From Candidatus Cloacimonadota bacterium (GTDB lineage Bacteria; Cloacimonadota; Cloacimonadia; JGIOTU-2): a DNA stretch of 10,850 nt. The stretch lies in contig JACNJG010000122.1 in NCBI GenBank assembly GCA_014382685.1, positions 2,939-13,788 on the forward strand. The letters are read 5' to 3'. The notes below the pieces were generated by a model, which saw only the letters and a list, made by a program, of their open reading frames with translations, searched no databases and was not told the DNA's origin. Below are positions 1-5,592 of this stretch, piece by piece (position 1 is the stretch's first letter; every line of letters starts with the position of its first letter). The position numbers were made by a program, and so were the translations under genes.

Positions 1-1
1 T

Positions 2-199
2 ATGAAATATAAAGTTATTGAATCATTATGTGATGTTTGTGCATGTTGTGCTTCAGTTTGTCCTCAGGATGCGATAATCATGAGCGAGCAGAAGGCGACA
101 ATTCTTTCCGAAAAATGTATCGGATGTGCTAACTGTTTTATTGTATGCCCAATCTCTGCTATCGAAGAGGTGTCTGATGAAAATAAGACCATTTTATGA
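2..199 (+). CDS. Small ferredoxin with two [4Fe-4S] clusters
   Basis: This 65-residue protein is a bacterial-type ferredoxin that should carry electrons in the cytoplasm through two [4Fe-4S] clusters. The sequence shows two CX2CX2CX3CP motifs: cysteines 10, 13, 16 and 20, and cysteines 39, 42, 45 and 49, each ending in Cys-Pro. An extra Cys15 lies inside the first motif. The length is normal for the family. The ATG at position 2 is the first start visible and fits the family N-terminus, but the ribosome binding site would lie outside the window, so a slightly longer form cannot be excluded. Its 3' end overlaps the following flavoprotein gene by 23 nt, which suggests translational coupling and that it is the electron donor for that enzyme. 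A FixX-like role is the alternative; the short two-cluster form fits a simple donor better. Confidence 0.9.
   Translation: MKYKVIESLCDVCACCASVCPQDAIIMSEQKATILSEKCIGCANCFIVCPISAIEEVSDENKTIL
164..170 (+). promoter_or_regulatory. Shine-Dalgarno that fixes the flavoprotein start
   Basis: GAAGAGG lies 6 nt before the ATG at 177, inside the ferredoxin coding region. It selects Met at 177 rather than the in-frame ATG at 126. Starting at 126 would add 17 residues unlike the family and would push the dinucleotide-binding motif away from the N-terminus. Confidence 0.75.
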
Positions 200-1358
200 T
201 ATTGTCGTAGTTGGAAGCGGACCTGCAGGCAGCATGACAGCTCTCTTTGCTGCAAAGAATGGTGCTTCAGTACTCATCCTGGAGCGTGATAGAGAAGTTG
301 GCATTCCAGTTCGTTGTGCGGAAGGCATCTCCAAAAGAGGGCTTGAAAAATTCTTTGAACCGGATGAACGTTGGATCGCTCAAAAGATAGACGGCGCTAA
401 ACTCTATGCACCAAATGGGCAATCATGTATTATGAATGCCGGAGCTGTTGGCGACGGATATGTGCTTGAGCGACGACTTTTTGATGCCTTCATCTGCGAA
501 GAAGCTGCAAAAAAAGGTGCAGATATTATCACAAAAGCCAATGTCCACGACCTGCTTTGGGAAAATGATAGAATATCAGGCGTTAAGTTTAACTATCTCG
601 GCGAAGCAAAACAGGTGAAATCCCATATTGTTGTTGGTGCAGACGGTCCCGAATCCCGCATTGGAAAACTAGCCGACATCGATACGACTTTAAAAATAGA
701 GGACCTGGAATCCGGAGCTCAATACCTCCTCACTAATATTGATGTGGAGAAGGAATTTTCACATTTTTATTTCGGAAATGAAATCGCACCAGGCGGTTAC
801 GTGTGGATCTTCCCTAAAGGAAGAAATATGGCTAATGTTGGGATCGGCATTAGAGCAGACAGAGGAAATGGCAAAAATGCCCGGAACTATCTTGATGAAT
901 TTGTAACGAAAAATTTTCCCAAAAGCAGAGCTCTTGCCTTTTTTGCAGGCGCAGTGCCCACTGCCAAAACCCTTCCTGAGATCACGAAGGATAACCTTAT
1001 ACTTGTAGGAGATGCTGCACGGCAGGTGAATCCGGTCACGGGCGGTGGACTTAGCAACATACTTGTCGCCGGAAGTATTGCTGGAACAGTCGCTGCTGAA
1101 GCAGTAAAAAAAGAAGACTTTTCCAACAAATTCTTGAAAAAGTATCACAAAGAGTGGATGAAAGAACAGGGAAATCATCAAAAAGTACACTACAAACTCA
1201 AAGAAATATTCTTTGACTTCTCTGATGATGAACTGAATAAAATTGTGGGTCTCCTGCATGATATTCCACAGGAAAAACTAACGCTCTTCCAGCTTTTTAA
1301 AACTGCGGTAAGGAACAAACCTTCACTTATTAAAGAACTCGTGAAAATCTATCTCTAA
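177..1358 (+). CDS. Geranylgeranyl reductase family FAD-dependent oxidoreductase
   Basis: A 393-residue flavoprotein of the geranylgeranyl reductase family (COG0644), whose members saturate double bonds of prenyl chains on archaeal-type lipids, chlorophyll precursors, quinones or polyprenols. What is visible: an N-terminal Rossmann FAD motif GSGPAG (13-18) after strand-forming residues; the family signature around CAEG (47-50), with the cysteine typical of the reductases; GADG (154-157); the substrate-side motif YVWIFP (208-213) followed eight residues later by GIG; and the second FAD motif GDAARQVNP (278-286) leading into TGGG. The length of about 390 matches the family. The gene overlaps the upstream ferredoxin gene, the likely reductant. 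Which prenyl substrate is used cannot be read from the sequence. FixC-like ETF-quinone oxidoreductase is a more distant alternative, because those proteins are larger and sit with fixAB. Confidence 0.88.
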   Translation: MKIRPFYDIVVVGSGPAGSMTALFAAKNGASVLILERDREVGIPVRCAEGISKRGLEKFFEPDERWIAQKIDGAKLYAPNGQSCIMNAGAVGDGYVLERRLFDAFICEEAAKKGADIITKANVHDLLWENDRISGVKFNYLGEAKQVKSHIVVGADGPESRIGKLADIDTTLKIEDLESGAQYLLTNIDVEKEFSHFYFGNEIAPGGYVWIFPKGRNMANVGIGIRADRGNGKNARNYLDEFVTKNFPKSRALAFFAGAVPTAKTLPEITKDNLILVGDAARQVNPVTGGGLSNILVAGSIAGTVAAEAVKKEDFSNKFLKKYHKEWMKEQGNHQKVHYKLKEIFFDFSDDELNKIVGLLHDIPQEKLTLFQLFKTAVRNKPSLIKELVKIYL

Positions 1359-1366
1359 ACATAAAT

Positions 1367-1397
1367 TTGACATAATAATCGGATAGTAAAATACTAT
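1367..1397 (+). promoter_or_regulatory. Probable promoter of the thi operon
   Basis: A perfect TTGACA (1367-1372) lies just after the flavoprotein stop codon. A -10-like TACTAT (1392-1397, 4 of 6) follows with a long 19-nt spacer; TAAAAT (1387-1392, 5 of 6) is an alternative with a short spacer. Either would start transcription close to the first helix of the riboswitch. The site is where a promoter is expected, but neither spacing is ideal. Confidence 0.45.
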
Positions 1398-1399
1398 CC
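1381..1399. repeat. Perfect 8-bp inverted repeat over the thi promoter
   Basis: GGATAGTA (1381-1388) and TACTATCC (1392-1399) are exact reverse complements separated by AAA. The repeat covers the spacer and -10 region of the proposed thi promoter and ends one base before the first riboswitch helix. It could be an operator in DNA. If transcription starts further upstream, it would be a hairpin in RNA. There is no long T-run after it, so it is a poor intrinsic terminator. Confidence 0.6.
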
Positions 1400-1400
1400 T

Positions 1401-1475
1401 TTCATCAGGGGTGCTCCCATGGGCTGAGAACATACCCTTTGAACCTGATCCAGGTAATGCTGGCGTAGGAATGAG
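1401..1475 (+). promoter_or_regulatory. TPP riboswitch (THI element) aptamer
   Basis: A thiamine pyrophosphate aptamer precedes the thi genes. The diagnostic elements are present in order: GGGGTGC (1408-1414), CTGAGA (1424-1429), ACCC (1434-1437), ACCTGATC (1443-1450), and GTAATGCTGGCGTAGG (1454-1469). Helix P1 can form between 1401-1405 and 1471-1475, P2 between GGGGT and the ATACCC side, P4 between CCT (1444-1446) and AGG (1467-1469), and P5 between CCAG (1450-1453) and CTGG (1460-1463). P3 is very short (CC and GG around CATG), so this is a minimal version. It is followed directly by an intrinsic terminator, so binding of TPP should end transcription before thiE. Confidence 0.96.
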
Positions 1476-1478
1476 TTC

Positions 1479-1512
1479 ACCGGGCATCGTTGATGATCCG
1501 GTTTTTTATTTT
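1479..1512 (+). terminator. Intrinsic terminator, expression platform of the TPP riboswitch
   Basis: A hairpin with ACCGG (1479-1483) pairing with CCGGT (1498-1502) and CATC (1485-1488) pairing with GATG (1492-1495) has a 3-nt loop and a small internal loop (G against AT). It is followed by six Ts and then ATTTT. It lies between the aptamer and the thiE ribosome binding site (AAAGGA, 1514-1519). Its 5' arm can also pair with 1457-1463 of the aptamer, giving a simple on/off switch. Confidence 0.85.
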
Positions 1513-1523
1513 GAAAGGATTTA

Positions 1524-2159
1524 ATGAAAAAATTACGAAAGAACATCGGGCTATATTTCATCATAGATGGAATGTACACACAGGATTTTGAAAAATATAC
1601 TCAAATCGCAATCCGCAATAAGGTTGCTCTCATTCAATATAGGGATAAAGATGCTGATATCCGGACTATGATTGGAAATGCTCAAAAAATGCAGAAACTG
1701 GCATCGAATTCATCAACACAATTTGTCGTAAATGATGTGCTTGAAGTTGCACTCCTCTCAAATGCTGACGGTATTCATGTAGGACAAAGTGATGAAAGCT
1801 ATCTGAACGTCAGGACGCAGATGCCTGAAAAAATAATTGGTATTAGCACGATGACGCTTGAAGAATCAATTGAAGCTGAAGAACTGGGAGCTGATTATCT
1901 CGGTGTCGGACCAATATTTGCAACTCAAACCAAGACTGACACTCCACCACCGATCGGACTCGTCAAGCTCAAGGAAATAGTCGACAAAATCACAATCCCG
2001 ATTGTCGCTATAGGCGGTATCAATACTCAAAATTTAAGAGAAGTTTTGGATACCGGAGTGCATGGCGTTGCGATTATTTCAGCGATCCTAACTGCACCTG
2101 ATCCTGAAAATGAAATTAAGAAAATCCAAGAAATAATCGAAAAATATAATAAGAGATGA
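1524..2159 (+). CDS. thiE: Thiamine-phosphate synthase ThiE
   Basis: A 211-residue TIM-barrel enzyme that joins hydroxymethylpyrimidine diphosphate to thiazole phosphate to give thiamine monophosphate, in the cytoplasm. Family motifs seen: QYRDK (38-42) for the pyrophosphate, ND (70-71) for magnesium, DGIHVGQ (82-88), IST (107-109), DYLGVGPIFATQTKTD (124-139) with the mobile loop, AIGGI (162-166), and GVAIISAI (181-188) at the phosphate site. The length is typical. It is preceded by AAAGGA four bases before the ATG, right behind the riboswitch terminator, so it is the first gene controlled by TPP. TenI-type homologues lack parts of the substrate loop, and the motif set here favours true ThiE. 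Confidence 0.95.
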   Translation: MKKLRKNIGLYFIIDGMYTQDFEKYTQIAIRNKVALIQYRDKDADIRTMIGNAQKMQKLASNSSTQFVVNDVLEVALLSNADGIHVGQSDESYLNVRTQMPEKIIGISTMTLEESIEAEELGADYLGVGPIFATQTKTDTPPPIGLVKLKEIVDKITIPIVAIGGINTQNLREVLDTGVHGVAIISAILTAPDPENEIKKIQEIIEKYNKR

Positions 2160-2166
2160 GGTTTAT

Positions 2167-2970
2167 ATGCAAGAACTCCATTTATCATTACACACCTATT
2201 TACAAAAGATCAGAAATACAAACCCGCTGATCCACCATATTACCAACTGGGTTTCGATCGCAGATTGCGCAAATATCGTTCGGCTTACCGGCGGACTGCC
2301 GATTATGGCACATGCAAAAGAAGAAGTAGCTGATATGGTCAAATTATCAGATGCGTTGGTTCTGAATATAGGCACACTTACATCAGAACTGGTCGAATCT
2401 ATGAAAATTGCTGCAAAAGCTGCAAATCAAAAAGGTATCCCGGTCGTTCTGGATGCCGTTGGTGTAGGCGCTACTCCATTTCGGGATAAAAAAGCATTCG
2501 AACTCCTCGACGAATGCCATATTGATATCATTAAAGGGAATGCTTCAGAAATAGGAAAACTTGCGGGTGAGGATGTTGTCACAAAGGGCGTCGAGGCGGT
2601 GGATGTACAGCTCGATCTCGTGAAGGTTGCAAAGAAGCTTTCAAAAGAAAGAGATGCAGCGGTCGTCATCACTGCTCCGGAAGATATTATTGCATGGAAA
2701 GAAGAAGTTTATGTCGTTAAAAATGGACATCCACTTATGGGGCAGATCGTAGGAACCGGTTGCATGGCAGCATCGGTTATAGGATGCTTCTGCGCTATCG
2801 ATAAAGATTATGGAAAATCGTGTGCTGCGGGTCTATCCGTGTACGAGATCGCAGCAGAAAAAGCCGCAAGGGAGACCTTTACACCCTTTGCATTTAAACA
2901 GAAATTTTTCGATGAACTCTTTAAGATGGATGAGGTATGTGACTGGATGCAGAAAATTTTTCTATTCTAA
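2167..2970 (+). CDS. thiM: Hydroxyethylthiazole kinase ThiM
   Basis: A 267-residue kinase of the ribokinase-like fold that phosphorylates salvaged 4-methyl-5-(2-hydroxyethyl)thiazole, supplying the thiazole phosphate used by ThiE. Visible motifs: NPLIHHITNWVS (19-30), ADCAN (32-36), LPIMAHAKEEV (44-54), ALVLNIGTL (63-71), VVLDAVGVGAT (93-103), IKGNASEI (122-129), and the anion hole with catalytic-type cysteine GTGCM (196-200). The usual DPVG appears as DAVG (96-99), a small departure from the family. The gene begins 7 nt after the thiE stop, and its ribosome binding site TGAGG overlaps that stop codon, so the two are translationally linked. Its presence implies that exogenous or recycled thiazole is used. 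Confidence 0.95.
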   Translation: MQELHLSLHTYLQKIRNTNPLIHHITNWVSIADCANIVRLTGGLPIMAHAKEEVADMVKLSDALVLNIGTLTSELVESMKIAAKAANQKGIPVVLDAVGVGATPFRDKKAFELLDECHIDIIKGNASEIGKLAGEDVVTKGVEAVDVQLDLVKVAKKLSKERDAAVVITAPEDIIAWKEEVYVVKNGHPLMGQIVGTGCMAASVIGCFCAIDKDYGKSCAAGLSVYEIAAEKAARETFTPFAFKQKFFDELFKMDEVCDWMQKIFLF

Positions 2971-3023
2971 GTTACATTCATGCATTATATTATAAAGATA
3001 GAAATTTATTAAAAGAAGGCACT

Positions 3024-4292
3024 ATGACATTACTTGAACAGGCAAAAAAAGGAATCATCACTGAGGATATGCGAATTGTCGCAAAAGATGAAAATAGCGA
3101 GGTAGAATGGCTCAAAAATGAGATTGCTGCAGGACATATTGTGATCCCTAAAAATATCAGAAGAGATTTTCACCCAGTTGGAATTGGAAATAAACTTCGC
3201 ACAAAAATAAATGCAAATATCGGCACTTCTCCAGATCATTTTGATACAAAAGAGGAGCTGGAAAAGTTGAAAGTCTCTGTCGCCTACGGCGTAGACAGCG
3301 TGATGGATCTATCAACTGGTGGGGATCTCTCCAAGATTCGAAAGGCAATCATTCATCAATCACCGGTAATGGTGGGCACTGTTCCGATCTATCAGGTTGC
3401 GGCAGAGCTTCTTGAAAAGGATCACGATATTACTGAGATGTCCGCCGATCAGCTTTTTGATTCAATAGAAAAACAGTGTGAAGAGGGCGTAGATTATATT
3501 ACTGTCCACTGCGGAATTACAGAAAAAGCTGTTGATGCTATGAAAAAGCAACCTCGTTTGCTTGGCGTGGTGAGTAGAGGTGGATCGCTTCTCATTAAAT
3601 GGATGAAGATTCACAAAAAGGAAAATCCACTCTATGAATATTATGATAGATTGCTGGATATCGCTTATAAATATGATGTAACACTCAGCTTGGGCGACGG
3701 CTTACGTCCCGGTTGCCTCGCAGATGCAAGCGATGCAGGGCAGTTTCAGGAACTTATTACTCTCGGAGAGCTTCAACAACGAGCTTTAAAGGCAAATGTT
3801 CAATCAATGATCGAGGGTCCCGGACATGTGCCGTTACATCAGATCGAAGCAAATGTACGCCTGCAGAAATCTCTCTGCCACGGAGCTCCTTTTTATGTTC
3901 TTGGTCCAATCACCACAGATATTGCACCCGGTTATGACCATATTACCAGTGCTATCGGCGGTACCCTTGCAGCGTATTTTGGTGCTGATTTTCTCTGCTA
4001 TGTAACTCCCTCAGAACATCTATGCCTTCCTACTAAGGACGACGTACGAGTGGGTGTAATTGCAGCAAAAATAGCTGCACACTCTGCTGATATTGCATGC
4101 GGTATCCCGGGAAGTATGGATAAAGATAATAAAATATCAAAATTCCGTTCTGAATTAAATTGGGAAGGACAGTACGAAACATCGATCGATCCGCTTCTCG
4201 CCAAGAAAAGACGCAAGGCAAGCGAAGACTTCTCCGAAGATGTGTGCACAATGTGCGGAAAATTATGTGCGATAAAAACGTTGAAAAGTTGA
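3024..4292 (+). CDS. thiC: Phosphomethylpyrimidine synthase ThiC, short form
   Basis: A 422-residue radical SAM enzyme that converts aminoimidazole ribotide into hydroxymethylpyrimidine phosphate. Motifs seen: NANIGTS (63-69), MDLSTGGD (94-101), TVPIYQ (119-124), TVHCGI (160-165), VSRGGS (183-188), LGDGLRPG (223-230), EGPGHVP (264-270), GPITTDIAPGYDH (294-306), and CYVTPSEHLCLP (325-336). The C-terminal iron-sulfur ligands are Cys408, Cys411 and Cys415, i.e. CX2CX3C. The enterobacterial and plant enzymes have CX2CX4C and are roughly 200 residues longer. AGAAGG lies 4 nt before the start. The last three residues and the stop codon are written by the 8-nt repeat that begins at 4281, so the original C-terminus may have been altered. 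The hydroxybenzimidazole synthase BzaF is a close paralogue; the thi context argues for ThiC. Confidence 0.93.
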   Translation: MTLLEQAKKGIITEDMRIVAKDENSEVEWLKNEIAAGHIVIPKNIRRDFHPVGIGNKLRTKINANIGTSPDHFDTKEELEKLKVSVAYGVDSVMDLSTGGDLSKIRKAIIHQSPVMVGTVPIYQVAAELLEKDHDITEMSADQLFDSIEKQCEEGVDYITVHCGITEKAVDAMKKQPRLLGVVSRGGSLLIKWMKIHKKENPLYEYYDRLLDIAYKYDVTLSLGDGLRPGCLADASDAGQFQELITLGELQQRALKANVQSMIEGPGHVPLHQIEANVRLQKSLCHGAPFYVLGPITTDIAPGYDHITSAIGGTLAAYFGADFLCYVTPSEHLCLPTKDDVRVGVIAAKIAAHSADIACGIPGSMDKDNKISKFRSELNWEGQYETSIDPLLAKKRRKASEDFSEDVCTMCGKLCAIKTLKS

Positions 4293-4327
4293 AAAGTCAT
4301 AAAGTAAAAAGTTTATAAGTTGTTTAG
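4281..4327 (+). repeat. Left array of degenerate 8-nt repeats
   Basis: The units are TTGAAAAG (4281-4288), TTGAAAAG (4289-4296), TCATAAAG, TAAAAAG, TTTATAAG (4312-4319) and TTGTTTAG (4320-4327): two exact copies and then degenerate ones with nearly constant 8-nt spacing. The array starts inside the last codons of thiC and ends 30 nt before the four-helix-bundle gene. It is purine-rich on the plus strand and resembles the reverse complement of the array at 4733-4766. Confidence 0.7.
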
Positions 4328-4357
4328 TGAAAACAAAAAAATAATAGAGAGGAAGAT

Positions 4358-4726
4358 ATGAGTACATTTAAATGCATCGAGGAGATGGAGACATGGAAAG
4401 AAGCTGTTGAATTGGCTGTTGATGTTTACAGAATTACGGATTTAGATCCTTTCAAACATGATTTTTCATTGAAGGATCAGCTTCGAAGAAGTGCCATTTC
4501 AATATCTTCGAATATTGCTGAGGGCTTTGAGAGAGAAACTCATAAAGAATTTATAAGATTTCTATTTTTCGCAAAAGGTTCTTGCGGGGAATTGCGGTCA
4601 CAATTGTATGTTTCCCAAAGAATTGGATTTCTCGATGAAAACATATATGAGCGACTGAAAACCCGTTGCAAAATGCTCTCAAGCAAAATCCAATCTCTTA
4701 TCAATTATCTGAAATCCAAGAAATGA
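4358..4726 (+). CDS. Four-helix bundle protein (23S rRNA intervening-sequence protein family)
   Basis: A 122-residue, mostly helical protein of the family first found in 23S rRNA intervening sequences (PF05635/TIGR02436 type). The signature is clear: W13 near the start, QLRRSAISISSNIAEGFER (41-59), then KEFIRFLFFAKGSCGELRSQL (63-83), GFLDE (90-94), and a final long helix. Members form pentameric four-helix bundles with basic surfaces and are thought to bind nucleic acid; related Avd proteins help reverse transcriptases in diversity-generating retroelements. No reverse transcriptase is near here. GAGAGGAAG lies just upstream of the ATG. The stop codon overlaps the thiD start as ATGA. It has no known role in thiamine metabolism and lies between repeat arrays, so it is probably a guest in the operon. 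Confidence 0.93.
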   Translation: MSTFKCIEEMETWKEAVELAVDVYRITDLDPFKHDFSLKDQLRRSAISISSNIAEGFERETHKEFIRFLFFAKGSCGELRSQLYVSQRIGFLDENIYERLKTRCKMLSSKIQSLINYLKSKK

Positions 4727-5493
4727 AAAAAACTTTCAAACCTTCAAACCTCCAAACCTTTAAACTTTATTGTTTAACAATAGCAGCGAGTGATACTTCA
4801 GGTGGTGCTGGCATTCAGCGGGACCTCAAGACATTTCATGATATTGGCGTGAATGGACTTTCTGTCATAACCGGCATCACGGCTCAAACCAACCAAAAAG
4901 TATTCTATGCAAAAGCATTACCAGTCGAGGATGTAGAAAATCAAATAAATACAATTTTAGAAAATTATCACATCTCAGCAGTCAAGATCGGAGTGGTGTT
5001 CAATCAGGAAATTATGGAATGCATTTCATGCTTTTTGAAAAAGAACAAACAAAGGAATATTGTAATCGACCCCATCTTGAAAGCCAGTGATGAATATTCA
5101 TTTCTTGATGAAGAGTGTTTCTCTTTTATGAAAGATAAATTTCTCCGTATAGCAGATATTATTACTCCAAATGTTCCCGAATTAAAGAAACTGAGCGAAA
5201 TGTCTGTTTCAAATGAGAGAGAACTTATCCAAGCCGGAAAACAACTTTCTAAAAAATATGATGCCTGTATTTTTGCAAAAGGAGGACATCTCAAGAATGA
5301 TGGGAATATTAAAGATTATCTCATAAATGGAAATAATATAGATTCATTTTCCACTCCAAATAAACATTTATCCAAAATCCATGGCACTGGCTGCATGATC
5401 TCTTCTGCAATAACGGCGTTTCTTGCACAAAATTTTGATATAAAAACTGCAATCATCAAAGCGAAGAAATATTTTTATTCCATACTGACATGA
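4723..5493 (+). CDS. thiD: Hydroxymethylpyrimidine/phosphomethylpyrimidine kinase ThiD
   Basis: A 256-residue ribokinase-fold enzyme that phosphorylates hydroxymethylpyrimidine phosphate to the diphosphate used by ThiE. Motifs: LTIAASDTSGGAGIQRDLKTF (18-38; the usual alanine of the QADLKT motif is arginine), TGITAQ (50-55), VKIGVV (87-92), VIDPIL (114-119), ADIITPNVPEL (144-154), AKGGH (185-189), and the anion hole GTGC (221-224). The ATG at 4723 is chosen because it overlaps the preceding stop (ATGA) and because no start codon exists between the repeats and the first conserved strand. The in-frame ATG at 4666 would lie deep in the four-helix-bundle gene. Residues 4-15 are encoded by the 8-nt repeat array and form an unusual extension before the conserved start of the family. 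Translation probably depends on coupling, since no good ribosome binding site is visible. Confidence 0.92.
   Translation: MKKTFKPSNLQTFKLYCLTIAASDTSGGAGIQRDLKTFHDIGVNGLSVITGITAQTNQKVFYAKALPVEDVENQINTILENYHISAVKIGVVFNQEIMECISCFLKKNKQRNIVIDPILKASDEYSFLDEECFSFMKDKFLRIADIITPNVPELKKLSEMSVSNERELIQAGKQLSKKYDACIFAKGGHLKNDGNIKDYLINGNNIDSFSTPNKHLSKIHGTGCMISSAITAFLAQNFDIKTAIIKAKKYFYSILT
4733..4766 (+). repeat. Right array of 8-nt repeats, opposite orientation
   Basis: The units are TTCAAACC (4735-4742), TTCAAACC (4743-4750), TCCAAACC (4751-4758) and TTTAAACT (4759-4766), in perfect 8-nt register. The array is pyrimidine-rich on the plus strand, and its reverse complement (GGTTTGAA units) resembles the left-array unit TTGAAAAG. 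In a transcript the two arrays could pair imperfectly around the four-helix-bundle gene. It lies wholly inside the 5' coding end of thiD. Confidence 0.8.
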
Positions 5494-5549
5494 TATAATT
5501 GCTAAGGTTTGAAAAAATCAAATACTCTCAATATATCTCTTCATGTTTT

Positions 5550-5588
5550 TCAAATATTTGACAAATAATTCTCATCCTGCGAGATAAA
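5550..5588 (+). promoter_or_regulatory. Possible promoter before the lipid-kinase-family gene
   Basis: TTGACA (5558-5563) is followed after 19 nt by GATAAA (5583-5588), a weak -10 that would place the start of RNA very close to the ATG at 5593. The -35 overlaps a perfect 12-bp palindrome, TCAAATATTTGA (5550-5561). No strong ribosome binding site precedes the ATG. In such AT-rich sequence these matches can be chance. Confidence 0.25.
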
Positions 5589-5592
5589 CACG

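Larger units (their letters stand above)
4281..4766 (+). mobile_element. Putative intervening-sequence-like cassette inserted between thiC and thiD
   Basis: A four-helix-bundle gene is enclosed by two short-period repeat arrays in opposite orientation. The left one writes the end of thiC and the right one writes residues 4-15 of ThiD. Genes of this protein family are known inside 23S rRNA intervening sequences, which are bounded by complementary ends that form a stem. The present arrangement resembles that design but sits in an mRNA. No transposase, target-site duplication or precise end can be defined from this copy alone, so the element call is inference. Confidence 0.4.

Noticed and set aside
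126..176. Earlier in-frame ATG for the flavoprotein at 126
   Set aside because: It lies deep in the ferredoxin gene, has no ribosome binding site, and adds residues unlike the family. GAAGAGG before 177 supports the later start.
759..1259. Minus-strand open frame of 166 codons opposite the flavoprotein gene
   Set aside because: It is a shadow of a well-supported gene; its translation has no recognisable motif, and the plus-strand product is complete and conserved.
1381..1401. Hairpin as intrinsic terminator of the flavoprotein gene
   Set aside because: Only three Ts follow the stem, and the sequence continues directly into the riboswitch aptamer.
3024..4292. BzaF (hydroxybenzimidazole synthase) as the identity of ThiC
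   Set aside because: The gene is in a TPP-riboswitch operon with thiE, thiM and thiD, and no cobamide genes are near.
4666..4722. Earlier in-frame ATG for thiD at 4666
   Set aside because: It would put 19 further residues inside the four-helix-bundle coding region without a ribosome binding site. The ATGA overlap at 4723 is a standard coupled start.
4281..4766. Diversity-generating retroelement or CRISPR array
   Set aside because: There is no reverse transcriptase, no template/variable repeat pair and no spacers; the repeats are short-period tandem units.
5508..5522. Possible terminator hairpin after thiD (TTTGA and TCAAA around five As)
   Set aside because: The stem is only five weak pairs and no T-run follows. 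It also contains GGTTTGAA (5506-5513), one unit like the right array, but a single 8-mer can be chance.
5550..5561. Perfect 12-bp palindrome TCAAATATTTGA
   Set aside because: One or more 12-bp palindromes are expected by chance in a window this long and AT-rich; kept only as a note in the promoter entry.
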